A stretch of 64,000 bases of DNA from Pseudomonas sp. P8_241 (GTDB taxonomy: Bacteria > Pseudomonadota > Gammaproteobacteria > Pseudomonadales > Pseudomonadaceae). The stretch lies in the NCBI RefSeq assembly GCF_034008315.1, contig NZ_CP125377.1:1624001-1688000 (forward strand). The letters are read 5' to 3'. The translations under genes and the position numbers were made by a program. The notes below the pieces were generated by a model, which saw only the letters and a list, made by a program, of their open reading frames with translations, made no database searches and had not been told where the DNA came from. Shown in pieces: positions 19,369 through 28,805 of this stretch. The number at the start of each line of letters is the position of its first letter. Positions within the stretch are counted from its first letter, which is position 1.

Positions 19369-20005
19369 GTAGTACCGTCGGTTTCCGGGCTGCCGGAAAC
19401 GGCGTTCGGCACACACGACTTCTCACGGTCGGTGTCAGGTGCGTCGGGAGTGGTTGGCCATTCCCGTGTCCAGCGAAGTCTGGCCAATGAGGGCCTTCAT
19501 CGCGACGTACGCGTCCTGCTTGCTGTGGCTACTAAGCACTCAGTCAGGAGGAGGAATCAACCAGCGGCTGTGGACGAGATGAAGCGTCTTGATGAAAGCC
19601 TGTTGCTACACAGTCCAGCGGTTGTGCATCTCCACCCTACACGTATCCCTGATAATTCGGGTGCTGCCGCGCGCAGAATCCGCAGCGGGTTGGCATTTAC
19701 CGTGAGCTCCGAAAGGGGAGGTCACGCATCATGGCTAATTTAGGCGTTGTTTCCGAAGCGTTCGCTCGGGGTCATTCGCAGCTGACTGCACTTTGTGAAC
19801 TGGCCGTGAATATGGCTCGCAGAACGAGTGAAATACTCTGTTATGCGGCGTGATTCAGGCCTCATGTCACCTGCGCTCGTTACACCTGCAAACTCCACCG
19901 TTACGTAGCGAACGCTGCGTAGGACGGCCTCGCGTCCTGGTGAATTGCGTTGGTCAGGGCCGGTTTTTGACCGATGGTCCTCTGCCCAGGCCGCTTTTGG
20001 CGGCG
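19369..20005 (-). promoter_or_regulatory. Long 5' leader of rne
   Basis: The strong promoter at 20012-20040 would give an rne transcript with about 637 untranslated bases. I see no conserved ORF in it on the minus strand. A possible hairpin is made by TTGGCCA (19454-19460) and TGGCCAA (19481-19487). In E. coli the 361-base rne leader mediates autoregulation by RNase E cleavage; a similar role here is inference. Confidence 0.65.
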
Positions 20006-20011
20006 TTCGCG

Positions 20012-20040
20012 ACTATAGCAGTAATGATTAAGTGCTTCAA
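20012..20040 (-). promoter_or_regulatory. Sigma-70 promoter of rne
   Basis: Read on the minus strand: -35 TTGAAG (20035-20040), 17-base spacer, -10 TATAGT (20012-20017). Five of six bases match consensus at -10 and four of six at -35. Predicted start of transcription is near 20005. Confidence 0.75.
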
Positions 20041-20069
20041 TTCCATAAAAAATTGTTATCATCCGCGGC

Positions 20070-21032
20070 ATGACGACGACTACCCCCCCGACTCCAAGCG
20101 TACAACTGCTTGAGGTCTCGCCGGAATATGCCGGCCAACGTATTGATAACTTCCTCCTCGCCCGGCTCAAAGGCGTGCCCAAGACCTTGATTTACCGCAT
20201 TTTGCGCAAAGGCGAAGTGCGGGTGAACAAGGGGCGGATCAAGCCCGAGTACAAGCTGCAGGCGGGCGATATCGTGCGCGTGCCGCCGGTGCGTGTGCCT
20301 GAACGCGACGAGCCGGTGCCATTGGCACAAGGCCTGCTGCAGCGGCTCGAGGCCTCGATTGTCTTCGAAGACAAGGCGCTGATCGTGATCAACAAGCCTT
20401 GCGGCATCGCCGTTCACGGTGGCAGCGGCTTGAATTACGGAGTGATCGAAGCCTTTCGTCAGTTGCGTCCCGATTGCAAGGAGCTCGAACTGGTTCATCG
20501 TCTCGACCGTGATACCTCCGGCCTGCTGATGATCGCCAAGAAGCGCAGCATGTTGCGTCACTTGCACACGGCCTTGCGCGGTGATGGCGTCGATAAACGC
20601 TATATGGCGCTGGTTCGCGGTAACTGGGCGAGTTCGATCAAGCAAGTCCGTGCATCGCTGGGCAAGAGCAATCTGCGCTCTGGCGAGCGCATGGTCGAGG
20701 TCGATGAGGAGGAGGGCAAGGAGTCTGTGACCGTGTTCAAGGTCCTGCGTCGTTTTGGCGACTTTGCCACGCTGATTGAAGCCAAACCGATCACCGGCCG
20801 TACACACCAGATCCGCGTTCACACGTTGCACGCCGGGCACTGCATTGCCGGCGACACAAAATACGGCGACGACGATTTCAGTAAGGAAATCCGCGATCTG
20901 GGCGGCAAGCGCCTGTTTCTGCACGCCTACATGTTGACCGTGCCGCTGCCCGATGGTGGTGAGCTGAAACTACAGGCACCCGTAGACGAAATGTGGGCCA
21001 AGACCGTGGAGCGATTGAGTGCGCCCATCTGA
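20070..21032 (+). CDS. rluC: 23S rRNA pseudouridine(955/2504/2580) synthase
   Basis: A 320-residue RluA-family pseudouridine synthase. An S4 RNA-binding domain (about residues 22-80, [20 protein letters not shown]) precedes the catalytic domain, whose HRLDRDTSG motif gives the catalytic Asp146. [10 protein letters not shown] near residue 242 is the other conserved motif. It modifies three uridines of 23S rRNA. The gene is divergent from rne, as is usual in Gammaproteobacteria, and overlaps the following HAD gene by 14 bases. Confidence 0.94.
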   Translation: MTTTTPPTPSVQLLEVSPEYAGQRIDNFLLARLKGVPKTLIYRILRKGEVRVNKGRIKPEYKLQAGDIVRVPPVRVPERDEPVPLAQGLLQRLEASIVFEDKALIVINKPCGIAVHGGSGLNYGVIEAFRQLRPDCKELELVHRLDRDTSGLLMIAKKRSMLRHLHTALRGDGVDKRYMALVRGNWASSIKQVRASLGKSNLRSGERMVEVDEEEGKESVTVFKVLRRFGDFATLIEAKPITGRTHQIRVHTLHAGHCIAGDTKYGDDDFSKEIRDLGGKRLFLHAYMLTVPLPDGGELKLQAPVDEMWAKTVERLSAPI

Positions 21033-21678
21033 TTACAAACTGCTGATTTTTGATTGGGATGGCACGCTGGCCGATTCCATCGGCCGGATTGTCGAAGCGA
21101 TGCATGTAGCGTCCGAGCGATCCGGTTTTCCATTGTGCGATGACTTTTCGGTCAAGGGCATTATTGGTCTGGGGTTGCCCGAGGCGATTCGCACGTTGTA
21201 TCCGCAGATCGGTGATGACGAGCTCATCGCGTTTCGTCAGCACTATGCCGATCACTACATCGCATCGGAGGCGGTGCCTTCGCCGCTGTTCGAGGGGGTT
21301 GTCGAATCGATGGCCGCGTTTCGTGACGAGGGTTATCACTTGGCGGTGGCGACCGGCAAAGCCCGTCGCGGGCTGGACCGGGTGCTCAAGGCGCATGGCT
21401 GGGAAGACTATTTCGATATCACCCGTGCGGCGGATGAAACTGCCAGCAAGCCGCATCCTCTGATGCTGGAAGAAATCCTCGCTCATTGTGGTGTTTCTGC
21501 GCAGAAGGCGCTGATGGTCGGGGATTCGTCCTTTGACCTTCAAATGGCGCGCAATGCCGGCATGGATTCGGTTGCGGTGAGTTATGGCGCTCAATCCATC
21601 GAGGCGTTGAAGGTGTTCGAGCCGCGACTGTCGATTGACCGTTTTTGCGAATTGCACGCCTGGCTTCGTCAGGCTTAA
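21019..21678 (+). CDS. HAD family hydrolase (phosphoglycolate phosphatase-like)
   Basis: A 219-residue HAD-superfamily phosphatase, subfamily IA. Motif I is [13 protein letters not shown] (nucleophile Asp12), motif II lies in VATGKA, and motif IV is [17 protein letters not shown] helical cap domain lies between residues 17 and 85. The GTG start lies inside rluC (14-base overlap), and the N-terminus MRPSDYKLL is short and fits the family. The substrate is unknown; gph-like dephosphorylation of a small phosphometabolite is likely. Transcribed with rluC and the downstream peptidase gene. Confidence 0.88.
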   Translation: MRPSDYKLLIFDWDGTLADSIGRIVEAMHVASERSGFPLCDDFSVKGIIGLGLPEAIRTLYPQIGDDELIAFRQHYADHYIASEAVPSPLFEGVVESMAAFRDEGYHLAVATGKARRGLDRVLKAHGWEDYFDITRAADETASKPHPLMLEEILAHCGVSAQKALMVGDSSFDLQMARNAGMDSVAVSYGAQSIEALKVFEPRLSIDRFCELHAWLRQA

Positions 21679-21702
21679 TACGTTTTTGCTGAGGTAGATC
21701 GC

Positions 21703-22692
21703 ATGACCGACGAATGGAAAGCGCCCGCCAAGGCGAGCGCTGATGGCGGTGACGATAAAAGCTGGAAGCTGCTGGAAAAGACCCTGCTGGCCAGCGTGCA
21801 GGAGCAGCGCCGGTCCCGTCGCTGGGGGATATTTTTCAAGCTGCTGACCTTTGTGTACCTGTTTGGTGCATTGGCACTGTTTTCGCCGCTGATGGACATG
21901 GAAAAAGCGGCCACTCGCAGTGGTAACTACACCGCGCTGATCGATGTGACGGGCGTGATCGCCGACAAAGAACCGGCCAGCGCTGACAATATCGTTGGCA
22001 GCCTGCGTGCGGCCTTCGAGGATGAAAAGGTCAAGGGTGTGATTCTGCGCATCAACAGCCCGGGCGGCAGTCCGGTGCAGTCAGGCTATGTCTATGACGA
22101 GATCCGTCGCCTGCGCGCTCTGCATCCGCAGATCAAGCTGTACGCGGTCATTTCCGATCTGGGGGCTTCCGGGGCGTATTACATCGCCAGTGCAGCCGAT
22201 CAGATCTATGCGGACAAGGCGAGTCTTGTGGGCTCCATCGGTGTGACGGCGGCCGGTTATGGCTTTGTCGGTACCATGGAGAAGTTGGGTGTCGAGCGTC
22301 GCACCTACACCTCGGGCGAGCACAAATCGTTCCTGGATCCGTTCCAGCCGCAGAAGCCGGAAGAAACCGCCTTCTGGCAAGGTGTCCTCGATACGACTCA
22401 TCACCAGTTCATCAACAGCGTCAAGCAGGGTCGTGGCGATCGCTTGAAGGATAAGGATCATCCGGAGTTGTTCTCCGGCCTGGTGTGGTCTGGCGAGCAG
22501 GCTCTGCCATTGGGGCTCATTGACGGGATGGGCAATGCCAGTTCGGTCGCACGAGATGTAGTCGGCGAGAAAGAGTTGGTGGACTTTACCGTTCAGGAGT
22601 CGCCATTCGATCGCTTCTCGAAAAAACTCGGTGCCAGTGTGGCTGAGCATTTGGCGATGTGGATGGGGTTTAACGGTCCGTCGCTGCGCTGA
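21703..22692 (+). CDS. sppA: S49 family (SppA-type) peptidase
   Basis: A 329-residue membrane-bound serine peptidase. One membrane segment (WGIFFKLLTFVYLFGALALF, about residues 43-62) anchors the protein, and the peptidase domain faces the periplasm. The catalytic serine is in DLGASGAYYIASAAD near residue 155, and the lysine of the Ser-Lys dyad is in ADKASLVGSIGV. LRINSPGGSPVQSG is the conserved substrate-loop motif. It is the short single-domain form. The likely role is degradation of cleaved signal peptides in the membrane. A REP pair separates it from the convergent maf gene. Confidence 0.9.
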   Translation: MTDEWKAPAKASADGGDDKSWKLLEKTLLASVQEQRRSRRWGIFFKLLTFVYLFGALALFSPLMDMEKAATRSGNYTALIDVTGVIADKEPASADNIVGSLRAAFEDEKVKGVILRINSPGGSPVQSGYVYDEIRRLRALHPQIKLYAVISDLGASGAYYIASAADQIYADKASLVGSIGVTAAGYGFVGTMEKLGVERRTYTSGEHKSFLDPFQPQKPEETAFWQGVLDTTHHQFINSVKQGRGDRLKDKDHPELFSGLVWSGEQALPLGLIDGMGNASSVARDVVGEKELVDFTVQESPFDRFSKKLGASVAEHLAMWMGFNGPSLR

Positions 22693-22706
22693 TACGTTTC
22701 CAAGGT

Positions 22707-22770
22707 CAAAAGATCGCAGCCTTCGGCAGCTCCTGCTCCCTGCAGGAACTGCCGAAGGCTGCGATCTTTT
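22707..22770. repeat. REP pair between convergent sppA and maf
   Basis: Two near-perfect inverted arms (TCAAAAGATCGCAGCCTTCG and the reverse complement ending at 22770) with the short centre GCTCCTGCTCCCTGCAGGA can fold into a long cruciform. No other terminator is visible between the two genes, so it may serve as one. Confidence 0.87.
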
Positions 22771-22774
22771 GCGT

Positions 22775-23353
22775 TCAGGGGATTTGCACGCCTTCAGCCA
22801 ACAGCATATCGATCAGTCGGATCAGTGGCAGGCCGACCAGGCTGGTGGCATCAGGTCCTTCGGTGCTTTGAAACAGGCTGACACCCAGCCCTTCGGCCTT
22901 GAAGCTGCCAGCGCAGTCGTAGGGTTCCTCTATGCGCAGGTAGCGCTCGATACGTGCGGTCTCGAGGGTGCGCATGTGGACGGTAAATGGAACGCAGTCG
23001 ACCTGGCAGTGGCCGGTCTGGCTGTTCAGCAGCGCCAGCCCGGTCAGAAACGTCACGCTGGCGCCGCTTGAGGCTTGCAGCTGCTCCCGGGCTTTTTCAA
23101 AGGTGTGGGGCTTTCCGATAATCCTGTCACCGAGCACGGCGACCTGGTCGGAACCGATAATCAGATGAGCGGTATGGCTGGCCGCCAAGGCGCGTGCCTT
23201 TTCTTCGGCCAGGCGTTTGACCAGCTCTATCGCGGGCTCGTCGGGGCGATGGCTCTCGTCGATATTCGGCGAGCTGCAGGTGAATGGCAGCTGCAAGCGG
23301 GTGAGCAATTCCCGGCGATAGGCTGAGCTGGAAGCGAGTAATAAAGGCAGCAT
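22775..23353 (-). CDS. Maf family nucleoside triphosphate pyrophosphatase (YceF-like)
   Basis: A 192-residue cytoplasmic enzyme of the Maf/HAM1 superfamily that hydrolyses non-canonical nucleotides, probably 7-methyl-GTP as for E. coli YceF. The N-terminal LLLASSSAYRRELL is the phosphate-binding signature, followed by DESHRPDEP, LIIGSDQVAVLGDRI and FEKAREQLQASSG. YDCAGSFKAEGLG near the C-terminus is also diagnostic. The ATG at 23353 is the family start; the frame extends upstream over the yceD promoter and is ignored. It is divergent from yceD, a layout conserved in Gammaproteobacteria. Confidence 0.92.
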   Translation of the reverse strand: MLPLLLASSSAYRRELLTRLQLPFTCSSPNIDESHRPDEPAIELVKRLAEEKARALAASHTAHLIIGSDQVAVLGDRIIGKPHTFEKAREQLQASSGASVTFLTGLALLNSQTGHCQVDCVPFTVHMRTLETARIERYLRIEEPYDCAGSFKAEGLGVSLFQSTEGPDATSLVGLPLIRLIDMLLAEGVQIP

Positions 23354-23421
23354 GCGCAACTCCAAATGGCAGTCGTGAATTCTAGCGGCGCTTCCAAGTG
23401 ACGGACAGGGCTGAATTTCCT

Positions 23422-23449
23422 TTGACATGGCCGGGTGCATCCCTATAAT
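23422..23449 (+). promoter_or_regulatory. Sigma-70 promoter of yceD-rpmF-plsX
   Basis: Perfect -35 TTGACA (23422-23427), 16-base spacer and perfect -10 TATAAT (23444-23449). Predicted transcription start is about 23456, only a few bases before the yceD ATG at 23459. Confidence 0.85.
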
Positions 23450-23458
23450 GCTGCGCCT

Positions 23459-23986
23459 ATGTTGAATGACCCGATTCCACCTCACGTTGACCCGCGCAAA
23501 TTGGCTGATCGTGGCACCACCCTTCAAGGTGAAATGCTGCTGGCCGATTTGGAGAGACTCTGCGACCCGCTTTCCGACAATGTCGGTACGGTGCAGGCTA
23601 AATTCGTTTTTGAGCGAGATGAACGTAAATCTGTGGTCATCCACAGCTTTATCGACACTGAGGTCAAAATGGTTTGCCAGCGTTGTCTTGAGCTGGTCAC
23701 CCTGCCGATCCATAGCGAATGCAGTTACGCTGTGGTGAAGGAGGGTGCGAATACCCAGTCGTTGCCGAAAGGTTATGACGTGCTGGAACTGGGCGAAGAT
23801 CCTTTGGATCTGCAGTCACTGATCGAGGAGGAGCTTCTGCTTGCCTTGCCCATTGTGCCTGCTCATCATCCGGAAGAATGCCAGCAGCCGGCGGGTCTCG
23901 ATGAGCCCGAACCGAGCGAGGACGAGGTAACGCGGTCCAACCCGTTCAGTGTATTGGCGCAGTTAAAGCGTGACCCAAACGTTTAG
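23459..23986 (+). CDS. yceD: YceD family protein (DUF177, 23S rRNA accumulation protein)
   Basis: A 175-residue acidic protein with the DUF177 hallmark VCQRCLELV (CxxC) in the middle and acidic stretches in the C-terminal third (DEPEPSEDEV). YceD is coupled to rpmF in most bacteria and is linked to 23S rRNA accumulation and ribosome assembly. The ATG at 23459 gives the usual family N-terminus MLNDPIPPHVDPRKLA. No ribosome site fits in front of it, because the promoter -10 ends only 9 bases upstream. It heads the operon with rpmF 13 bases downstream. Confidence 0.88.
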   Translation: MLNDPIPPHVDPRKLADRGTTLQGEMLLADLERLCDPLSDNVGTVQAKFVFERDERKSVVIHSFIDTEVKMVCQRCLELVTLPIHSECSYAVVKEGANTQSLPKGYDVLELGEDPLDLQSLIEEELLLALPIVPAHHPEECQQPAGLDEPEPSEDEVTRSNPFSVLAQLKRDPNV

Positions 23987-23999
23987 GAGTTAATCAATT

Positions 24000-24182
24000 A
24001 TGGCTGTTCAGCAGAACAAAAAATCCCGCTCTGCCCGTGACATGCGCCGTTCGCACGACGCTCTCGAGGCTAGCACCCTGTCTGTAGAAAAAACCACCGG
24101 TGAAGTTCACCTGCGTCACCACGTATCGCCAGAAGGCGTATACCGTGGTCGTAAAGTGATCGACAAGGGCGCTGACGAGTAA
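24000..24182 (+). CDS. rpmF: 50S ribosomal protein L32
   Basis: A 60-residue basic ribosomal protein, [20 protein letters not shown] at the N-terminus and [15 protein letters not shown] near the C-terminus, matching L32 along its whole length. It has no zinc-binding cysteines (the C-minus type). TAGGAG lies 10 bases before the ATG. It is expressed from the yceD promoter together with plsX, linking ribosome and phospholipid synthesis as in E. coli. Confidence 0.97.
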
Positions 24183-24186
24183 TCAC

Positions 24187-25197
24187 TTGTCTGCTCAAGT
24201 CATCGCGATTGACGCAATGGGCGGGGACTTCGGTCCCCGCAGCATTGTTCAAGCCAGCTTCGCTTGCCTGGCTGCTACCCCCTCGCTTCACCTGACCCTC
24301 GTCGGTCAACCCTCCCTACTTGAAGAACTGATCGCTGGCCATTCGGCTGTGGATCGCGCACGCCTGTCGATTGCTCCGGCGTCCGAAGTCATCACCATGG
24401 ATGAAAAACCTGCCCAAGCCCTGCGAGGCAAGCCCGACTCCTCCATGCGCGTGGCGCTTGAGTTGCTGCGCGACGCCAAGGTTCAGGCCTGTGTCAGTGC
24501 CGGCAATACGGGAGCGTTGATGGCGCTGTCGCGTTTTGTACTCAAGACCTTGCCGGGCATTGATCGGCCGGCCATGGTGGCGGCGATTCCGACGCAGAAG
24601 GGTTACTGCCAGTTGCTCGATCTGGGTGCCAACGTCGATTGCAGTGCAGAGCATCTGTTGCAGTTTGCGGTGATGGGCTCGGTCGCGGCCGAAACTCTGG
24701 GGATTGTTCGCCCGCGCGTGGCCTTGCTGAACATCGGCACCGAGGACATCAAGGGCAATCAGCAGGTCAAGCTGGCCGCGACGTTGTTACAGGCGGCCCG
24801 GGGTATCAATTACATCGGTTTTGTCGAAGGTGACGGTTTGTACCGAGGTGAAGCGGATGTGGTGGTGTGCGACGGATTTGTCGGCAATATCCTGCTCAAA
24901 TCCAGTGAAGGCCTGGCAACCATGATTGCCGGGCGTATCGAGGCGTTGTTCAGGCAGAGTGTCGCATCGCGCATGGTCGGTGCTTTGGCGCTACCCCTGA
25001 TGAAGCGTCTACAGGCTGATCTGGCGCCTGCGCGACACAATGGTGCGAGCTTTCTCGGTTTGCAGGGCATCGTCGTAAAAAGCCACGGATCTGCCGGGGT
25101 GCAGGGCTTTCAAAGCGCCATTCAGCGCGCACTGATCGAAATTCAGGAGAATCTGCCGGAGCGCATACACGGTCGTCTGGAGGATTTGTTGCTTTAG
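24187..25197 (+). CDS. plsX: Phosphate acyltransferase PlsX
   Basis: A 336-residue enzyme that converts acyl-ACP to acyl-phosphate, the acyl donor for the first step of phospholipid synthesis. It acts at the membrane surface. The N-terminus [13 protein letters not shown] is the family signature, followed by GVRPD-equivalent segments and [20 protein letters not shown] near residue 220. The start is TTG at 24187, 4 bases past the rpmF stop, and gives the family N-terminus [13 protein letters not shown]. Length is normal. Confidence 0.95.
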   Translation: MSAQVIAIDAMGGDFGPRSIVQASFACLAATPSLHLTLVGQPSLLEELIAGHSAVDRARLSIAPASEVITMDEKPAQALRGKPDSSMRVALELLRDAKVQACVSAGNTGALMALSRFVLKTLPGIDRPAMVAAIPTQKGYCQLLDLGANVDCSAEHLLQFAVMGSVAAETLGIVRPRVALLNIGTEDIKGNQQVKLAATLLQAARGINYIGFVEGDGLYRGEADVVVCDGFVGNILLKSSEGLATMIAGRIEALFRQSVASRMVGALALPLMKRLQADLAPARHNGASFLGLQGIVVKSHGSAGVQGFQSAIQRALIEIQENLPERIHGRLEDLLL

Positions 25198-25323
25198 GCG
25201 TTTTCGTCGGACAATGCTTAAATGTGACCGCTCGGTTCGAGTGACCATCCAACTGTCAGTTTCTTGCGTCCCCTAAAGCGGGACGTCAACTCTCCGACGA
25301 CAAGATCATTAGGGGCTTGTTAC

Positions 25324-26262
25324 ATGTCTGCTTCCCTCGCATTCGTCTTTCCAGGACAGGGTTCGCAGTCCCTCGGCATGCTGGCCGAGTTGGGCGCACA
25401 ACATCCGGTTGTCCTCGAAACATTCAAAGAAGCTTCCGATGCTCTGGGTTACGACCTGTGGGCACTGACCCAGCAAGGGCCGGAAGAGCAACTCAATCAA
25501 ACCGATAAAACCCAGCCGGCCATTCTGACTGCCTCCATCGCTTTGTGGCGTCTGTGGCTGGCCGAAGGCGGTGCGCATCCGGCGTACGTTGCCGGCCACA
25601 GCCTGGGTGAATACAGCGCGCTGGTTGCGGCAGGCAGTCTGAGTCTGGGCGATGCCGTGAAACTGGTCGAGCGTCGTGGTCAGTTGATGCAGGAAGCCGT
25701 TCCGGCCGGGCAGGGCGGTATGGCCGCGATCCTCGGTCTGGACGATGCTGACGTGCTGGCTGCCTGTTCCGAAGCGGCGCAAGGCGAAGTAGTCAGCGCG
25801 GTCAACTTCAACTCTCCGGGCCAGGTCGTCATTGCTGGTGCCAAGGCGGCGGTCGAGCGCGCCATCGAGGGCTGCAAGGCTCGTGGTGCAAAGCGCGCCA
25901 TGCCGTTGCCGGTCAGCGTGCCGTCCCACTGCGAGCTGATGCGTCCGGCCGCTGAGCGTTTCGCTGAGTCGATCGCCGCGATCGACTGGCAGGTACCGCA
26001 AATTCCTGTGGTGCAGAACGTCAGTGCCGATGTTCCGGCTGATCTGGAAATCCTCAAGCGCGATTTGCTTGAGCAGCTCTACAAGCCAGTACGCTGGGTT
26101 GAATCGGTCCAGGCGCTGGCCGCCAAGGGCGCGACCCAGCTGGTCGAATGCGGTCCGGGCAAAGTGCTGGCCGGTCTGAACAAGCGCTGCGCTGAAGGCG
26201 TGTCGACATCCAACCTCAATACCCCAGACGCTTTCGCTGCCGCTCGTGCGGCGTTGGCCTGA
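25324..26262 (+). CDS. fabD: Malonyl CoA-acyl carrier protein transacylase
   Basis: A 312-residue cytoplasmic transferase that loads malonyl groups onto ACP. FVFPGQGSQSLGML is the oxyanion-loop motif, GHSLGEYSALV holds the nucleophile Ser93, and PVSVPSHCELM holds the active-site His near residue 202. GAG-type Gln/Arg residues of the malonyl site are in place. The ATG at 25324 follows AGGGGC; the longer frame to 25264 covers the intergenic region. It is separated from plsX by 126 bases and followed 16 bases later by fabG. Confidence 0.96.
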   Translation: MSASLAFVFPGQGSQSLGMLAELGAQHPVVLETFKEASDALGYDLWALTQQGPEEQLNQTDKTQPAILTASIALWRLWLAEGGAHPAYVAGHSLGEYSALVAAGSLSLGDAVKLVERRGQLMQEAVPAGQGGMAAILGLDDADVLAACSEAAQGEVVSAVNFNSPGQVVIAGAKAAVERAIEGCKARGAKRAMPLPVSVPSHCELMRPAAERFAESIAAIDWQVPQIPVVQNVSADVPADLEILKRDLLEQLYKPVRWVESVQALAAKGATQLVECGPGKVLAGLNKRCAEGVSTSNLNTPDAFAAARAALA

Positions 26263-26278
26263 ATCAGGAGAAACTTGC

Positions 26279-27019
26279 ATGAGTCTGCAAGGTAAAGTTG
26301 CACTGGTCACCGGTGCAAGCCGTGGCATTGGCCAGGCTATCGCCCTGGAACTGGGTCGTCAGGGCGCTATCGTGATCGGTACCGCGACCTCCGCCTCGGG
26401 CGCTGAGCGAATTGCTGCCACCCTGAAAGAAAACGGTGTTCAAGGCACCGGGCTGGAACTCAATGTCACCAGCGACGAGTCCGTGGCAAGTGTCCTGGCA
26501 AGCATTCAGGCGCAGTATGGTGCGCCGGCGATCCTGGTCAATAATGCCGGTATCACCCGCGATAATCTGATGATGCGCATGAAAGACGACGAGTGGCATG
26601 ACGTTGTCGATACCAACCTGAACAGTCTGTTCCGCCTGTCCAAGGGCGTTTTGCGCGGCATGACCAAGGCTCGTTGGGGTCGAATTATCAGTATTGGCTC
26701 GGTTGTGGGTGCCATGGGCAACGCAGGCCAAGTAAACTACGCTGCCGCCAAGGCTGGTCTGGAAGGTTTCAGCCGTGCACTGGCGCGTGAAGTCGGTTCG
26801 CGTTCGATTACGGTAAACTCGGTGGCCCCTGGGTTCATCGACACCGATATGACCCGTGAACTGCCTGAGGCGCAGCGTGAAGCCTTGCAAACGCAGATTC
26901 CTCTGGGTCGTCTGGGTCAAGCTCAAGAGATCGCGTCCGTGGTCGCTTTTCTTGCGTCGGACGGTGCGGCTTACGTGACTGGGGCTACAATCCCGGTGAA
27001 CGGCGGGATGTACATGTAA
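26279..27019 (+). CDS. fabG: 3-oxoacyl-[acyl-carrier-protein] reductase
   Basis: A 246-residue SDR enzyme that reduces beta-ketoacyl-ACP with NADPH in each cycle of fatty acid elongation. The cofactor motif TGASRGIG is at residues 11-18, NNAG is in place, and the Ser-Tyr-Lys triad is in SIGSVVGAMGNAGQVNYAAAKAG. The C-terminal FLASDGAAYVTGATIPVNGG is characteristic of FabG. CAGGAG precedes the ATG. It is cotranscribed with fabD; about 200 bases separate it from acpP. Confidence 0.96.
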   Translation: MSLQGKVALVTGASRGIGQAIALELGRQGAIVIGTATSASGAERIAATLKENGVQGTGLELNVTSDESVASVLASIQAQYGAPAILVNNAGITRDNLMMRMKDDEWHDVVDTNLNSLFRLSKGVLRGMTKARWGRIISIGSVVGAMGNAGQVNYAAAKAGLEGFSRALAREVGSRSITVNSVAPGFIDTDMTRELPEAQREALQTQIPLGRLGQAQEIASVVAFLASDGAAYVTGATIPVNGGMYM

Positions 27020-27215
27020 TTCAAATGTGACGGATTGCTTCAAAAAAATGTCATACGAGCTGTCTAAAATCCGTTATAAAGCTGCAATCTATTTATAGGC
27101 AGTGGGTCACCGGGTCTGAGGAGTGAAGCTTTCAGTTGAAAAGCTGAAAAGCCTTTCTATACACTTACCCACTGGCCAGCTGCCTGAATTTGTCCATTAG
27201 GAGTGAAAACAAGGT

Positions 27216-27452
27216 ATGAGCACCATCGAAGAGCGCGTCAAGAAAATCGTTGCTGAGCAACTGGGCGTTAAAGAAGAAGAAGTGGTCAACACTGCTTCCT
27301 TCGTTGAAGACCTGGGTGCCGACTCCCTTGACACCGTTGAGCTGGTGATGGCTCTGGAAGAGGAATTCGAGACCGAAATCCCTGACGAAGAAGCTGAGAA
27401 GATCACTACTGTACAAGCTGCAATCGACTACGTTACTAGCCACCAGGCGTAA
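27216..27452 (+). CDS. acpP: Acyl carrier protein
   Basis: A 78-residue acidic carrier protein. The phosphopantetheine attachment site is Ser37 in [18 protein letters not shown], exactly as in E. coli AcpP. TAGGAGTG precedes the ATG. It shuttles acyl chains among the fatty acid enzymes encoded around it. A terminator follows, so it is probably also transcribed by itself at a high level; the 196-base space upstream is AT-rich and may hold its own promoter. Confidence 0.98.
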   Translation: MSTIEERVKKIVAEQLGVKEEEVVNTASFVEDLGADSLDTVELVMALEEEFETEIPDEEAEKITTVQAAIDYVTSHQA

Positions 27453-27481
27453 TAGTTTGTAATCGTTGCTCGCTGTCATGG

Positions 27482-27516
27482 AAAAACCGCACTGCCATCA
27501 TGGCGTGCGGTTTTTT
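27482..27516 (+). terminator. Rho-independent terminator after acpP
   Basis: AAAACCGCAC pairs with GTGCGGTTTT, with a small inner TGCCATCATGGC loop and T-run to 27516. Confidence 0.88.
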
Positions 27517-27560
27517 CTTTAGGCCTGATGCAAAGTCGTCATTTGAAAAAGGAGAGTGCT

Positions 27561-28805
27561 GTGTCGCGTAGACGCGTCGTAGTCACCGGTATGGGTATGT
27601 TGTCGCCACTGGGCACGGATGTGCCGAGCAGCTGGCAGGGCATTCTGGCTGGCCGCAGTGGCATTGGTCTGATCGAACACACCGACCTTTCTGCCTATTC
27701 CACCCGTTTTGGCGGCTCGGTAAAGGGCTTCAATGTCGAGGAATACCTGTCAGTCAAGGAAGCGCGCAAGCTCGACCTGTTTATCCAGTACGGTCTGGCC
27801 GCAGGGTTTCAGGCGGTGCGCAACGCCGGTCTGGAAGTCACTGACGCCAACCGTGAGCGTATCGGCGTGGCCATGGGTTCGGGTATTGGCGGCTTGACCA
27901 ATATCGAAGAAACCGCCCGCACGCTGCACGAAACCGGTCCACGACGGATTTCTCCGTTTTTCGTGCCGGGTTCGATCATTAATATGATTTCCGGTTTCCT
28001 GTCCATTCACCTCGGTGCACAGGGACCTAACTACGCCATCGCCACCGCGTGCACCACCGGTACGCACTGCATCGGCATGGCAGCCCGCAACATCATGTAC
28101 GACGAAGCCGACGTGATGATTGCCGGCGGTGCCGAAATGGCCGCTTGCGGCCTGGGCATGGGCGGCTTCGGTGCCTCCCGCGCATTGTCGACCCGCAACG
28201 ACGAGCCGACCCGTGCCAGCCGTCCATGGGACAAGGGCCGTGACGGCTTCGTTTTGTCCGATGGCGCCGGTGCGCTGGTCCTCGAAGAGCTGGAACACGC
28301 CAAGGCTCGCGGTGCGACCATTTATGCCGAGCTGATCGGTTTCGGCACCAGTGGCGACGCTTACCACATGACGTCGCCACCGGCCGATGGCGCTGGCGCT
28401 GCACGCTGCATCACCAACGCCCTGCGCGATGCGAAGATCAACAGCGATCAGGTCCAGTACATCAATGCCCACGGCACCTCGACCCCGGCCGGCGACCTCG
28501 CCGAAGCCTGTGCGATCAAGTCGGTGTTCGGCGATCACGCCTACAAGCTGGCGGTCAGTTCGACCAAGTCCATGACCGGTCACCTGTTGGGTGCGGCGGG
28601 CGCGGTCGAGGCGATCTTCAGCGTGCTGGCAATCAACAGCCAGGTAGCGCCGCCGACCATCAACCTCGATGAGCCGGATGAAGGCTGCGATCTCGATTTC
28701 GTGCCGCACACTGCGCGCAACATGGACATCGATGTGGTCGTCTCCAACTCCTTCGGGTTTGGCGGGACCAACGGCTCGCTGGTGTTCCGCCGGTTCGCAG
28801 GCTGA
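27561..28805 (+). CDS. fabF: Beta-ketoacyl-ACP synthase II
   Basis: A 414-residue condensing enzyme elongating acyl-ACP with malonyl-ACP. The nucleophile Cys164 is in [10 protein letters not shown], and the two active-site histidines are in [11 protein letters not shown] and [12 protein letters not shown]. The GTG at 27561 is chosen since AAGGAGAG lies 6 bases upstream and it gives the family N-terminus [11 protein letters not shown]. It overlaps pabC by one base, so fabF-pabC-mltG-tmk-holB form one run. Confidence 0.96.
   Translation: MSRRRVVVTGMGMLSPLGTDVPSSWQGILAGRSGIGLIEHTDLSAYSTRFGGSVKGFNVEEYLSVKEARKLDLFIQYGLAAGFQAVRNAGLEVTDANRERIGVAMGSGIGGLTNIEETARTLHETGPRRISPFFVPGSIINMISGFLSIHLGAQGPNYAIATACTTGTHCIGMAARNIMYDEADVMIAGGAEMAACGLGMGGFGASRALSTRNDEPTRASRPWDKGRDGFVLSDGAGALVLEELEHAKARGATIYAELIGFGTSGDAYHMTSPPADGAGAARCITNALRDAKINSDQVQYINAHGTSTPAGDLAEACAIKSVFGDHAYKLAVSSTKSMTGHLLGAAGAVEAIFSVLAINSQVAPPTINLDEPDEGCDLDFVPHTARNMDIDVVVSNSFGFGGTNGSLVFRRFAG

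Noticed and set aside
16225..19743. A 1172-codon open frame on the plus strand opposite rne
   Set aside because: It is the mirror of the rne coding sequence, whose repetitive Arg/Glu/Ala codons leave few stops on the other strand. The peptide is low in complexity and no ribosome site precedes it; rne on the minus strand has full family similarity.
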